This document shows, piece after piece, positions 45,095-53,833 of a DNA stretch of 64,000 nucleotides (position 1 is its first letter; every line of letters starts with the position of its first letter). This stretch comes from Cellulomonas timonensis (GTDB lineage Bacteria > Actinomycetota > Actinomycetes > Actinomycetales > Cellulomonadaceae): the NCBI RefSeq assembly GCF_900046455.1, contig NZ_FCOT01000010.1, forward strand, positions 1 to 64,000, in the 5' to 3' direction. Below the pieces are notes generated by a model. The model was not told the origin of the DNA. It saw only the letters and a list, made by a program, of their open reading frames with translations, and ran no database searches. The position numbers and the translations under genes were made by a program.

Positions 45095-46924
45095 TCAGCG
45101 CTTCCCGACGAACCACGCGCGCAGCATCTCGATCCGCGCCGTGAGCTGATCCGGGTCCGCGAGCGCGACCTCCGGGCCCCCACACCGGCGCCGCAGCTCG
45201 GTGTGCACAGTCCCGTGCGGCTGCCCGCTGCGACGAGCCCACGCCCCCACGAGCTGGGCCAGCTCCTTGCGCAGCTCGGCCTGGCGGCGGTGGTCCATCT
45301 CCGCGAGCTGGTCCGCCTGCTCCTGCGCCGACCTGCTCCTGCGCCGGCCGCTCTGCTGCTCGGCCTGGCGCTGCTTCAGCAGCGTCGTCACCTGGTCCGC
45401 GTCGAGCAGGCCCGGCAGGCCCAGGAAGTCCAGCTCCTCCTCCGAGCCGACATCGGCCCCCGTGCCGAACTCGCCGCCGTCGAAGAGCACGCGGTCGAAG
45501 GACGCCTGCGCCTCCAACGCCTCGAAGGACCCCTGCTTGCCGTCCGGCCCGACGGCGTCCGGGCCGTTGCGCTCAGAGTTCGCCGCGGCGAGGAGCGCGT
45601 CCTCAGGTGAGAACACGTCGCCCTGCTCCTCGGCGGTGAGCGGGCGGTCCAGCGCGTGGTCCCGCTCCTCCTCGAGCGTGTTCGCGAGCGCGAGGAGCTG
45701 CGGGACGCTCGGCAGGAACACCGAGGCCGTCTCCCCGCGCCGTCGAGCGCGCACGAACCGGCCGACGGCCTGCGCGAAGAACAGCGGCGTCGAGGTGCTC
45801 GTCGCGTAGACGCCCACCGCGAGCCGGGGCACGTCCACCCCCTCGGACACCATGCGGACCGCGACGAGCCAGCGGGAGTCCGACGCGGAGAACTCGTCGA
45901 TCCGGTCGCTCGCGCCGTCGTCGTCCGAGAGCACGACGGTGGGCGACTTCCCGGTGATCCGGGCCAGGTGGCCCGCATACGCCCGGGCGTCGTTCTGGTC
46001 GGTGGCGATGACCATCGCCCCGGCGTCGGGCACCGAGCGCCGCACCTCGCTGAGCCTGCGGTCGGCCGCGGCCAGCACCGAGGGGATCCACTCGCCGTTC
46101 GGGTCCAGGGCGGTGCGCCACGCCTGTGCCGTGAGGTCCTTGGTCAGCGGCTCCCCCAGGCGCGCGCTGACCTCGTCACCGGCCTTGGTGCGCCAGCGCA
46201 TCGAGCCGCTGTACGACAGGAAGATCACCGGCCGCACGACATGGTCGCGCAACGCGTCGCCGTAGCCGTAGGAGTAGTCCGACACGCTGCGGCGAATGCC
46301 GTCCTTGCCGCGCTCGTATGCGACGAACGGGATCGCCGCGGTGTCGGAGCGGAACGGGGTGCCGGTCAGGCCCAGGCGCCGCGTCGCGCCCTCGAACGCC
46401 TCACGGACCGCGTCGCCCCAGGACAGCGCGTCGCCGCCGTGGTGTATCTCGTCGAGGATCACGAGCGTCGGCGCCGCCGAGGTCCGCGCCGCGTGCAGCG
46501 CGGGCTTGGAGGCCACCTGCGCATACGTCACCGCGACCCCGTCGAAGCCTTGCCCGTGACGGCCCTGCGCGTTGGAGAAGTTCGGGTCGATCTTGATGCC
46601 GACGCGCGCCGCGGCGTCCGCCCACTGCCGCTTGAGGTGCTCGGTCGGCGCCACGACGGTGACGCGGCGCACCACGCCGGCCTCGAGCAGCTCGGTGGCC
46701 ACGCGCAGCGCGAATGTCGTCTTGCCGGCCCCGGGGGTCGCCACCGCCAGGAAGTCGCGAGGGTTGCGGACGCGGTACAGCTCGAGCGCCTCAGCCTGCC
46801 AGGCACGCAACTTCCCGGCCGTGCCCCGTGGGGCACGGGCAGGGAACGCCGGCGGCAGATTCGAGGCTGCCGACGATGACGCGTGACTGCTGGCGGAGGA
46901 CGCTGGCTGGCGGAGCGCGCTCAC
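45095..46924 (-). CDS. DEAD/DEAH-box SF2 helicase
   Basis: ATP-dependent nucleic-acid helicase or translocase of 609 residues. After a Ser/Ala-rich N-terminus and the Q-type motif RAWQAEAL, motif I is TPGAGKTTFAL near 70, motif II is LDEIHHGGD near 155 (DEIH), motif III appears as LTGTPFRSD near 188, and the second RecA domain has VRMVSEGVDVPRLAVGVYAT and QAVGRFVRAR (motif VI). The C-terminal 150 residues are Gln/Arg-rich and helical. Start GTG 46924 overlaps the DUF3039 stop (GTGA). It resembles UvsW/type III restriction-type helicases, but no methylase is nearby; the pairing with DUF3039 is common in actinobacteria. Confidence 0.9.
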   Translation of the reverse strand: MSALRQPASSASSHASSSAASNLPPAFPARAPRGTAGKLRAWQAEALELYRVRNPRDFLAVATPGAGKTTFALRVATELLEAGVVRRVTVVAPTEHLKRQWADAAARVGIKIDPNFSNAQGRHGQGFDGVAVTYAQVASKPALHAARTSAAPTLVILDEIHHGGDALSWGDAVREAFEGATRRLGLTGTPFRSDTAAIPFVAYERGKDGIRRSVSDYSYGYGDALRDHVVRPVIFLSYSGSMRWRTKAGDEVSARLGEPLTKDLTAQAWRTALDPNGEWIPSVLAAADRRLSEVRRSVPDAGAMVIATDQNDARAYAGHLARITGKSPTVVLSDDDGASDRIDEFSASDSRWLVAVRMVSEGVDVPRLAVGVYATSTSTPLFFAQAVGRFVRARRRGETASVFLPSVPQLLALANTLEEERDHALDRPLTAEEQGDVFSPEDALLAAANSERNGPDAVGPDGKQGSFEALEAQASFDRVLFDGGEFGTGADVGSEEELDFLGLPGLLDADQVTTLLKQRQAEQQSGRRRSRSAQEQADQLAEMDHRRQAELRKELAQLVGAWARRSGQPHGTVHTELRRRCGGPEVALADPDQLTARIEMLRAWFVGKR

Positions 46925-47310
46925 TTCCCGCCGGAGGAGTCGCCCGACCCCTTGCCGCGCCCGAACCCGCCCCAGCGCCGGCCACCGCCGCCGCCGGAAT
47001 CCCCGGAGCCGCCGTCCTGCGGCTCGCGCAGGCCCTCGTAGATCTCCTTGCACTGCGGGCAGACGGGGAACTTGTTCGGGTCGCGACCCGGCACCCACAC
47101 CTTGCCGCACAGCGCGATCACGGGGCTGCCGCTCAGGGCGGAGTCGAGGATCTTCTCCTTGCGCACATAGTGCGCGAAGCGCTCATGGTCTCCGGGCTCG
47201 ACCTGCTCGGTCGTCTCCTCGCGCTCGAGGACGCTGGTGGAGGTGCCCGTGCCCGGGTCCGAGCTGAACGGGTCGTCCGGTTCGACAGGGAAAGGCTGGG
47301 GCTCACTCAT
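46921..47310 (-). CDS. DUF3039 protein with putative zinc ribbon
   Basis: A 129-residue protein recognised as DUF3039. After a polar N-terminus, the core HYVRKEKILDSALSG is followed by ALCGKVWVPG and KFPVCPQCKEIYE; the Cys of ALCGK and the CPQC pair suggest a metal-binding ribbon, though a fourth ligand (perhaps the His of HYVRK) is uncertain. The last 35 residues are Gly/Arg/Ser-rich and probably disordered, a feature often seen in nucleic-acid-binding proteins. ATG 47310 is preferred over an ATG eight codons upstream because it lies closer to the usual family start. Coupled by GTGA to the helicase, suggesting shared function. Confidence 0.85.
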   Translation of the reverse strand: MSEPQPFPVEPDDPFSSDPGTGTSTSVLEREETTEQVEPGDHERFAHYVRKEKILDSALSGSPVIALCGKVWVPGRDPNKFPVCPQCKEIYEGLREPQDGGSGDSGGGGGRRWGGFGRGKGSGDSSGGK

Positions 47311-47379
47311 GCGCACGAGTCTACGGCGGCCCACCCACGAGGTGGCCCGCGTCCACGGACGTGGCGTCGCGCGGATCCG

Positions 47380-48174
47380 TCACAGGCCCTGCCACGGCGG
47401 CTTCTCCGCGAACGCCTCGCGGTAGTACGCCGCGAGTTGGAGCCTGCTCGCCGCGCCCTCGTCGAGCAGCACCGTCACATGCGGGTGGTGCTGCAGCACT
47501 GTCGCGGGCCACATCGCGCTCACCGGGCCCTCGACGAGCTGGTGCACCGCCTCGGACTTGGCCCGGCCGAGCGCCACCAGCACCAGGTGGCGGGCCTGCA
47601 TGATCGTGCCGAGGCCCTGCGTCAGGCAGTGCCTCGGCACGGCGTCGACGTCCCCGTCGAAGAACCGGGCGTTGTCGGCGCGGGTGCCGGGAGTCAGCGT
47701 CTTGAGCCGAGTCCGCGAGGCCAGCGACGAGCCGGGCTCGTTGAACGCCACGTGCCCATCGGCCCCGATCCCGAGGATCTGCACATCCACCCCGCCCGAG
47801 GCCACGATCGCCATCTCATAGGCGGCGCACGCCGCGGGCACGTCCTCCGCGAGGCCGTCCAGGCCGTGCACGTCCGCGGGGTCGAGGTCGACCCGGGAGA
47901 CCAGCTCCTGCTCGATCACGTTGCGGTAGCTGCGGGGATCGTCCGGCGGCAGGCCCAGGTACTCGTCGAGCAGGAAGGCCTCGACGCCCGCGAAGGACAG
48001 GCCCTCCTCGCGATGGCGCCGCGCCAGCTCGTCGTACACCGCGAGCGGGCTGGAACCTGTCGCGAGCCCAAGCACCGCGCGCGCGCCGATCGCGGCCCGT
48101 GAGCGCACCCGCTCCTCGATCACATCCGCGGCGAGCCGGGCGAGCTGCTCGCCCTCGCCGATCAGGACCTCCAT
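47380..48174 (-). CDS. nagB: Glucosamine-6-phosphate deaminase
   Basis: Converts glucosamine-6-phosphate to fructose-6-phosphate and ammonia, feeding amino sugars into glycolysis. The 264-residue protein has the family's LGLATGSSPLAVYDEL motif near 38-53, catalytic FLLDEYLGLP near 70, and the GIGADGHVAFNEPGS loop near 137-151 with the catalytic His. ATG 48174 overlaps the ROK kinase 3' end by 13 nt, so it is the last gene of the sugar uptake transcript and indicates an amino-sugar substrate for the whole locus. The deacetylase nagA is not in the window. Confidence 0.95.
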   Translation of the reverse strand: MEVLIGEGEQLARLAADVIEERVRSRAAIGARAVLGLATGSSPLAVYDELARRHREEGLSFAGVEAFLLDEYLGLPPDDPRSYRNVIEQELVSRVDLDPADVHGLDGLAEDVPAACAAYEMAIVASGGVDVQILGIGADGHVAFNEPGSSLASRTRLKTLTPGTRADNARFFDGDVDAVPRHCLTQGLGTIMQARHLVLVALGRAKSEAVHQLVEGPVSAMWPATVLQHHPHVTVLLDEGAASRLQLAAYYREAFAEKPPWQGL

Positions 48175-49148
48175 GAGGCCTCCCCTCGTCCCACCAGTGC
48201 AGCACCCACGGCTCCCACCGGCACACCCAGCGGCGCCAGTCGCACCCTGTCCTCGAGCTTCATCGACGCCAGGAACGGCGACGCCTCGGCCTCTCGCGCG
48301 AGCGAGCCTGCCACAGCGTCGAGCAGCGGCGCGCCCAGCTCGCTCACACCTCCCCCGATCACGATGCGCTCGACGTCGCAGGTCAGGACGAGCAGGCGGA
48401 CCGCCGACGCCACCGCCCACGCGACCTCGTCGCGCAGCGTGATGGCGCGGGGGTCCCCGGCCGCGGCGGCCTCGAACAACTCGACCCCCGCCGGGCGCGG
48501 GCCGCCGCCCGGCCACACCGCCGCGATCGCGCTGCCCGAGGCGTACCGCTCCAGGCAGCCGCGTTGGCCGCACTCGCAGGGCCGCCCGCCGGGGACGAGC
48601 GTCACGTGCCCGATCTCCCCGGCCGAGCGCGCGGCGCCGCGCCGCAGCGTGCCGTCGAGCAGGAGCCCTGCGGCCACGCCGGTGCCGAGCGCCAGGAACG
48701 CGAGGTCCCGCACCGGCTCCGGGGCCAGGTGCGCCGCGCCCAGCACCGCGGCGTTCAGGTCGTTCTCCAGCAGCACGGGGACCCCGCCGAGGGCATCCCC
48801 GAGGAGCTCCGCGAGCGGGAGGCGCTCGGCGATGCCGAGGTTCACCGCGTGCTCGACGGCGCCGCCGACCGGGTCCACGACGCCTGGCACCCCGACGCCC
48901 ACGCCGCGCAGCACACGGGCGTCGACGCCCGCCCAGCCGGGGAGGTCCAGCACCGCCGCCCGGGCCGTGCCGACCACTCCCCGGGCGCCCGCGGTGGTGG
49001 GCAGGCGCACCCGGCGCCGCACGGCGCCGCTGTCGTCGAGCAGCACGCCCAGCACCTTGGTGCCGCCGACGTCCAGGCCCACCGTCCAGCCCGGGTCTCG
49101 GCCTCCCCCTGTCGCCGCCGTCGTCATGTCGAGCGGGTTCGTGCTCAC
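48162..49148 (-). CDS. ROK-family sugar kinase
   Basis: Cytoplasmic sugar kinase of 328 residues. The ATP-binding motif DVGGTKVLGVLLDD is near 26-39, the catalytic-type ENDLNAAVLGAA near 145-156, and the ROK zinc motif CECGQRGCLE near 206-215; no N-terminal helix-turn-helix is present, so it is a kinase, not a repressor. Next to nagB and a sugar ABC transporter it is most likely an N-acetylglucosamine or glucosamine kinase, with glucokinase the alternative. The start is GTG 49148, one base before the permease stop; ATG at codon 8 is possible. Confidence 0.88.
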   Translation of the reverse strand: MSTNPLDMTTAATGGGRDPGWTVGLDVGGTKVLGVLLDDSGAVRRRVRLPTTAGARGVVGTARAAVLDLPGWAGVDARVLRGVGVGVPGVVDPVGGAVEHAVNLGIAERLPLAELLGDALGGVPVLLENDLNAAVLGAAHLAPEPVRDLAFLALGTGVAAGLLLDGTLRRGAARSAGEIGHVTLVPGGRPCECGQRGCLERYASGSAIAAVWPGGGPRPAGVELFEAAAAGDPRAITLRDEVAWAVASAVRLLVLTCDVERIVIGGGVSELGAPLLDAVAGSLAREAEASPFLASMKLEDRVRLAPLGVPVGAVGAALVGRGEASWRS

Positions 49149-49149
49149 G

Positions 49150-50079
49150 TCAGCCCTTCACCGCCCCCGACACCAGCCCGGAGGTCATCCGGCGCTGCAC
49201 CAGCATGAAGAACACGATCACCGGCAGCGCGAGGAGCGTGGACGCGGCCATCACCTGGCCCCAGTCGACCTCGCGGCTCACGCTCGCCTGCACGAACCCG
49301 CGCAGCCACACCGGCAGGGTCTTGGATGACTCCGCCGGCAGCACCACCAGGGCCAGGGTGAACTCGTTCCAGGCCTGCAGGAACGCGTACACGCCGGAGG
49401 CGATCAAGCCGGGGGCGAGCAACGGCAGTGTGATCCGCATGAACGCCTGCCAGCGGCTCAGGCCGTCGACCATCGCGGCCTCCTCGAGCTCGACGGGCAC
49501 CCCGGCGACGAAGCCGCGCAGCATCCAGATCGTGAACGGGACGACGGCCGCGGCGTACAGCACCGAGATGCCGATCACCGAGTTGAGCAGCTGCGCCGAG
49601 CCCAGCAGCTTGTACTGCGCGATGAACAGCCCCTCGGCGGGCAGCATCTGCACGACGAGGACCGTCAGGACAAAACTGCGACGGCCGGTGAACCGGTAGC
49701 GGCTCACCGCGAGCGCCGCGAGGAACGCCAGGACGATCGCGACGGCCACGGTGAGCGTGGTGATCGCCAGGCTCATCCGCAGCGCGGGCAGGAACGTGCC
49801 GCCGTCGAGCACCGCGGCGAAGTTGTCGAGCGACGGCCGGGTCGGCCAGAACGTCGGGGCGCCCGACGTCAGGCGCACGTTCGGCAGCAGCGAGGAGATG
49901 AGCATCCAGTAGACGGGGAACGCCCACAGCGCGGCGATGACGAGCGTGATGACGCTCAGCAGCACCCGCATGAGGGTCTGGGGCGCGGGCCCGCCGCGCC
50001 GTGGGGCCACGCGGCGCGGCGCTGTGGCCAGCGGCGCCTGGGGGGCCGTCTGGGTGGCGGCTCCGGGGAGGGCGGTCAT
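49150..50079 (-). CDS. Sugar ABC transporter permease (MalG-like)
   Basis: Inner-membrane subunit of a CUT1 sugar importer, 309 residues with six predicted helices after a Pro/Arg-rich cytoplasmic N-terminus. The EAA loop that contacts the ATPase is visible as VELEEAAMVDGLSRWQAFMRITLPLLAPG near 195-222. Its ATG overlaps the stop of the first permease (ATGA). No ATPase gene lies in the locus, so a shared ATPase such as MsiK encoded elsewhere is expected, as for many actinobacterial CUT1 systems. Confidence 0.93.
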   Translation of the reverse strand: MTALPGAATQTAPQAPLATAPRRVAPRRGGPAPQTLMRVLLSVITLVIAALWAFPVYWMLISSLLPNVRLTSGAPTFWPTRPSLDNFAAVLDGGTFLPALRMSLAITTLTVAVAIVLAFLAALAVSRYRFTGRRSFVLTVLVVQMLPAEGLFIAQYKLLGSAQLLNSVIGISVLYAAAVVPFTIWMLRGFVAGVPVELEEAAMVDGLSRWQAFMRITLPLLAPGLIASGVYAFLQAWNEFTLALVVLPAESSKTLPVWLRGFVQASVSREVDWGQVMAASTLLALPVIVFFMLVQRRMTSGLVSGAVKG

Positions 50080-51014
50080 GGCTGCTCCTCTCGCAGCAGG
50101 GTCCGCACGTACGGCCAGCTCAGCGTGACGGTCAGCGCCAGCACGAACATGGACACCGCTGACGCGGCGCCGAAGTCCCCGGAGCCGACGCCCACCTGGT
50201 AGATGTACGTGCCGAGCAGGTTGGTCTCGCTGGGCACTCCCCCGGCGTCCTGCAGCAGCTTGATCTGCGCGAAGACCCGCAGGTCCCAGATGAGCTGCAG
50301 CAGCAGGACGAGGGCCAGCACGGGGCGCACCATCGGCATGATGATCCCGGTGAACCGCTGGCGCGCGTTCGCCCCGTCGATCTGCGCCGCCTCGAGCACC
50401 TCGTCGGGCACCTGGGTGAGCCCGGCGTACACCGAGAACGCCACGAAGGGCACCGACATCCACACGATCACGACGGTGGCGACGAACAAGAACGACAGCG
50501 GCTGCTCGAGCCAGGAGTGCCCCACGAAGTCGAATCCGAGCTGGGTCAGCAGGTGGTTGATGACGCCGCGCTGGTAGTCGAACAGCCAGCGCCACACCGT
50601 CATGGCCGCCACCACGGGCATCGCCCAGGCGAGCAGCAGCGACACCTGCAGCACCAGGGCGACGGGGCGCGGCACGGCCTTCATCAGCAGGGCCAGGAGC
50701 ACCCCGATGGCCATTGTCAGCAACGCGTTGACCAGGCAGAAGGCCAGCGAGCGGAGCACGACGCCCCACAGCTCGGGGTCGGTGACCAGGCGGGCGTAGT
50801 TGCCCAGGCCCACGAACTCGGCGCTCGCGCCGAACTGCTGCGCCAGGCCGAAGCGCTGCATCGACGTGACGATCTGCCAGCCCACGGGATAGGCCAGCGC
50901 GGCGAGCAGCAGGACGACCGCGGGGGCGAGCAAGAAGAAGGGAGCGCGCGGCTTGCGGCGCTTGCGGAGGGCCTCAGCCCGTGGGGGGGTGTCGAGGGTG
51001 CGGGACATGGTCAT
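50076..51014 (-). CDS. Sugar ABC transporter permease (MalF-like)
   Basis: First membrane subunit of the CUT1 importer, 312 residues with six predicted helices. It begins with a basic cytoplasmic tail (RKRRKPR), then a first helix near 25-47. The EAA loop reads VPDEVLEAAQIDGANARQRFTGIIMPMVRP near 205-232. It follows the binding-protein gene across a 72-nt gap with a very stable hairpin and overlaps the second permease by ATGA, as expected of a heterodimeric channel. Confidence 0.93.
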   Translation of the reverse strand: MTMSRTLDTPPRAEALRKRRKPRAPFFLLAPAVVLLLAALAYPVGWQIVTSMQRFGLAQQFGASAEFVGLGNYARLVTDPELWGVVLRSLAFCLVNALLTMAIGVLLALLMKAVPRPVALVLQVSLLLAWAMPVVAAMTVWRWLFDYQRGVINHLLTQLGFDFVGHSWLEQPLSFLFVATVVIVWMSVPFVAFSVYAGLTQVPDEVLEAAQIDGANARQRFTGIIMPMVRPVLALVLLLQLIWDLRVFAQIKLLQDAGGVPSETNLLGTYIYQVGVGSGDFGAASAVSMFVLALTVTLSWPYVRTLLREEQP

Positions 51015-51037
51015 CTCCTTCGTCCGCGCAGGCCGCC

Positions 51038-51075
51038 CCGGGCCGGACGGCGCGTGCAGGCGCCGTCCGGCCCGG
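51038..51075 (-). terminator. Strong hairpin between the sugar-binding protein and permease genes
   Basis: CCGGGCCGGACGGCGC pairs perfectly with GCGCCGTCCGGCCCGG: 16 bp with a 6-nt loop. It lies 12 nt after the binding-protein stop and ahead of the permeases. In sugar importers such elements stabilise the binding-protein message or partly terminate, giving excess binding protein over permease. Confidence 0.75.
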
Positions 51076-51086
51076 AGCGGTGCGGG

Positions 51087-52445
51087 TCAGCCGGCCGCGC
51101 CGTTGAGGATGGGCGTGGCGGCGGCGTCGAACGCCTTCGCGGTGGCCGTGACGTCAGCCCCGCTGGCGATCTGCCCGAAGAACTCCTCGAGCTTCTTGCT
51201 GTTCTCCAGCGCCGCCCAGCCGGGCGCCGCCGGGGTGAGCTTCGCGCCGAGCGCGGACTCGATCAGCGCGGTGGCGAACTGGTCGTCCCCGAGGGCGTCG
51301 ACGTGGTCCGAGTTGCCCGGGCCCAGGCCGTTCTCACCGAGCATCTGCTGGTACTCGTCCGAGAAGATGATCCGCATCAGGCTCTTCGCCAGCTCCGGGT
51401 TCTGCGACTTCGCGGAGATCCCGATGTTGGAGCCGCCGGCGAACACCGGCGCCGGGCCGGTCCCGTCGACGTTGGGGAGCGTGAAGACGCCGAATCGCTC
51501 GTCGTTCCACTCCCGCACCTCCTTGCCGTCCTTGGTGACCAGGTCGCCGACGGACCAGTGCGCCCAGCCCGGCGCCATGACCGTCGCCGCGTCGAGCGAG
51601 TAGGACGTCGTGGTGCCGTCCGCGGCCTCGACGGCGTCGGAGTCGTTGAGGTGGTTGTAGGTGTTGTCGTCCTTCGCGTCACGCGGCGCCTTCGACGCGC
51701 TGGTCCAGATCTCCTGGAGCTGCTCGAGGCCCTTGATCGACTTCGGGTCGGACATCGTGGACGTCCACTGGCCGTCCTTCTGGACCGCGAGCTCGCCGCC
51801 GTTGGCGAAGATCCAGGAGATGCCGTTGCGCCAGTCCTGGCCGCCGATCCAGAAGCCCGAGAGGTTCGGGATGCCGTTCGGCTGCGCGGACGTGATGGTG
51901 GCGACCGTCTCGTTGAACTCGGCGAGGGTCTTGGGCACCTCGACGCCCGCCGCGGCCCAGAGGTCCTTGCGGTAGAAGACGTACCGCGAGCCGAAGTAGT
52001 ACGGGAGCGTGAAGTTGGCGCCGTCGACGACCCCCGCCTCCACGAAGCCGGGCACGAGCTTGTCGCCGCCGAGCTCCTCGTACATGTCGCTGATGTCCAG
52101 GAACGCGCCCACGTTGGTGAACGTGGAGGACTGCGTGTTGCCGAGCTCGACGACGTCGGGGGTGTTGGCCGCGTCGGGCAGGGCGGTGGTGAGCTTGGTG
52201 ACCAGGTCGCCCCAGTCCTGCTGCTCGATGACGAGCTTCGATCCCGGGTTCTCGGCCTCGAAGGTCGTCGTCAGGTACTCACGCAGCGTGTCGGGCGTGT
52301 CGCCGCCCGCGAGCCACAGGGTGATCGAGCCGGCCTCGCTCGTGTTGTCGCCGGCTGGCTCGCCGGTGGGGCCGTCGCCGCTTCCGCAGGCCGCGAGTGC
52401 GAGTGCTGCCGCCACTCCGACGGCCGCCGTCCGTAGGATCTTCAC
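51087..52445 (-). CDS. Sugar-binding lipoprotein of the ABC importer
   Basis: Extracellular solute-binding lipoprotein (family 1) of 452 residues that captures the sugar for the permeases. The signal MKILRTAAVGVAAALALAAC ends in a lipobox with Cys20, followed by a Gly/Ser/Asp-rich tether. The mature domain has ITLWLAGGDTPD, ELGNTQSSTF, LPYYFGSRYVFYRKDL and an aromatic-rich WIGGQDWRNGISWIFANGG segment suited to stacking sugar rings. Start GTG 52445 has GGGAGGA about nine nt upstream. With nagB and the ROK kinase downstream, chitobiose, GlcNAc or glucosamine-containing glycans are likely ligands, but this is inference. Confidence 0.92.
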   Translation of the reverse strand: MKILRTAAVGVAAALALAACGSGDGPTGEPAGDNTSEAGSITLWLAGGDTPDTLREYLTTTFEAENPGSKLVIEQQDWGDLVTKLTTALPDAANTPDVVELGNTQSSTFTNVGAFLDISDMYEELGGDKLVPGFVEAGVVDGANFTLPYYFGSRYVFYRKDLWAAAGVEVPKTLAEFNETVATITSAQPNGIPNLSGFWIGGQDWRNGISWIFANGGELAVQKDGQWTSTMSDPKSIKGLEQLQEIWTSASKAPRDAKDDNTYNHLNDSDAVEAADGTTTSYSLDAATVMAPGWAHWSVGDLVTKDGKEVREWNDERFGVFTLPNVDGTGPAPVFAGGSNIGISAKSQNPELAKSLMRIIFSDEYQQMLGENGLGPGNSDHVDALGDDQFATALIESALGAKLTPAAPGWAALENSKKLEEFFGQIASGADVTATAKAFDAAATPILNGAAG

Positions 52446-52504
52446 GTTGGTGTTCCTCCCAGGTGCGAGGCGATCGCCGTCTGGCGTCGCCGAGGGTGGT
52501 GCGT

Positions 52505-52523
52505 CCGACCTGCAAGTGGTCGG
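52505..52523. promoter_or_regulatory. Inverted repeat upstream of the sugar-binding protein gene
   Basis: CCGACC-TGCAAGT-GGTCGG is a 6+6 bp inverted repeat about 60 bp upstream of the binding-protein start and just after the hairpin ending the repressor gene. It is placed to act as an operator on an internal promoter for the transport genes. The regulator is unknown. Confidence 0.35.
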
Positions 52524-52548
52524 CTCGGGGTCCTCACGAGACCCCGAG
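52524..52548 (-). terminator. Hairpin overlapping the ROK repressor stop codon
   Basis: CTCGGGGTC pairs perfectly with GACCCCGAG around a 7-nt loop that holds the stop codon of the repressor gene. It could separate the repressor transcript from the transport operon. Confidence 0.5.
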
Positions 52549-53727
52549 CTGACCGGACAGGACGAGGACGGCGGCTCCGAAGAGCGCGGCGTCCTCTCCC
52601 AGTGAGGTGGTGCGTAGCCGCAGGTCATGCCCGATGACGGGCATGGTGCGCTGCCTGACGGCGTCCAGCGCCGCCTCCCGCAGGGGTCCGTCGAGCAGCT
52701 CCGGGGGACCGGAGAGCAGGACCTCGGCGAGGTTCAGGGCGCTGATGACGGGCGCCAGCGCGGTGCCCAACAGCCGCCCTGCCGATGCGAGTGCCGCATC
52801 GGCGTCGTGGGGTGAGAGCCCGGCGACGCGACGCCGCAGGGCGGGGACCGACAGCACGGTCTCGAGGCATCCACGGCGCCCGCATGCGCAGGGCAGCGCA
52901 CGGTCTCCCCCGAATGCCTCTTCGCGCTCGTCGACGACTGTGACGTGCCCGATCTCCCCGGCGGCGTCGTGTCGGCCGCGCACGAGGGCGCCGTCGACGA
53001 CGAGGCCGGCGCCGAGGCCTTGGCCGACGGTCACGACCATGAGCCCGTCGCCGGTGGCGCCGCCGAAGGTCAGCTCGCCCAGCGCGCGGGTGTTGGCGTC
53101 GTTCGCGACGTGCACGGGGACGCCGAGCTCACGGGCGAGGTCGGCGGCGAGCGGCACGTCGTACCAGCCTCGGTTGGGGGCCTCGACCACGGCGCCGTCG
53201 GCCGCGATGACGCCGGGCGAGCCGATGCCCACCCCGATCACGGGCCGGCTGGCCGCGGCGAGGAGGTCGCGGCACAGGCCGCGCAGCACGTCGACGGCGG
53301 GCGTCCCGGTGCGGCCCTCGAGCCGGGCGGTGCGCCGGGCGACCACGTCCCCGACGAGCGTCATGACGGCGCCGTGCAGGCTCTCGTCGTCGGCGAGGTC
53401 GATGGCCACCACCTGGAACTCGGCGGTGCGCATCCCGACGAGGATCGCGGGCTTGCCGACCTTGCCCTCCTGGCGGACGCCGAGCTCCTCCACGATCCCT
53501 TCGGCGAGCAGCGACGCGACAAGGTCGGAGACGGTGACCCGGGTCAGGCCTGTGCTGCGGGCCAGGTCGGCGCGCGAGGTGGCGCCGGAGTGGAACAGGT
53601 GCTGGAGCACCATCGAACGGTGGTGGGCTCGGGCGTGCTCGGGGAGCAGCTTGGCAGTGGGCCGGAGGATGCCCCCCAGTGCCCTGCCGGCGCCGCCGTT
53701 GGCTCCGTTCGCGGTGATCGCTGTCAC
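52534..53727 (-). CDS. ROK-family transcriptional repressor
   Basis: Sugar-responsive DNA-binding protein of 397 residues. Residues 35-90 form a winged helix-turn-helix (SRADLARSTGLTRVTVSDLVASLLAEGIVEE). The ROK domain follows, with GVGIGSPGVI near 168, NDANTRALGEL near 207, and the zinc motif CACGRRGCLE near 281-290. The kinase nucleotide motif DxGxT is altered (IDLADDES), so it is a repressor, not a kinase. Start GTG 53727 lies five nt from a XylR-like palindrome. It probably controls the transport genes downstream and itself, with a sugar or sugar phosphate as inducer. Confidence 0.9.
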   Translation of the reverse strand: MTAITANGANGGAGRALGGILRPTAKLLPEHARAHHRSMVLQHLFHSGATSRADLARSTGLTRVTVSDLVASLLAEGIVEELGVRQEGKVGKPAILVGMRTAEFQVVAIDLADDESLHGAVMTLVGDVVARRTARLEGRTGTPAVDVLRGLCRDLLAAASRPVIGVGIGSPGVIAADGAVVEAPNRGWYDVPLAADLARELGVPVHVANDANTRALGELTFGGATGDGLMVVTVGQGLGAGLVVDGALVRGRHDAAGEIGHVTVVDEREEAFGGDRALPCACGRRGCLETVLSVPALRRRVAGLSPHDADAALASAGRLLGTALAPVISALNLAEVLLSGPPELLDGPLREAALDAVRQRTMPVIGHDLRLRTTSLGEDAALFGAAVLVLSGQLGVS

Positions 53728-53731
53728 ATTT

Positions 53732-53752
53732 GTTAGTGAACCTGCCTTACTA
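53732..53752. promoter_or_regulatory. Candidate ROK repressor operator
   Basis: TTAGTGAA-CCTGCC-TTACTAA has inverted ends TTAGT/ACTAA. The same outer half-sites occur in the XylR operator of Bacillus (TTAGTTTG...CAAACTAA). It lies directly upstream of the ROK repressor start codon, in an otherwise AT-poor region, and would allow autoregulation. No second copy was spotted upstream of the binding-protein gene. Confidence 0.5.
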
Positions 53753-53833
53753 ATCGGCGTCAAGGCTCTTCTGTGACTGTGATCACTTCGTGATGTGCCG
53801 GTCTGCCCAGGTTCGACGGCCAGGCTCGACGGG

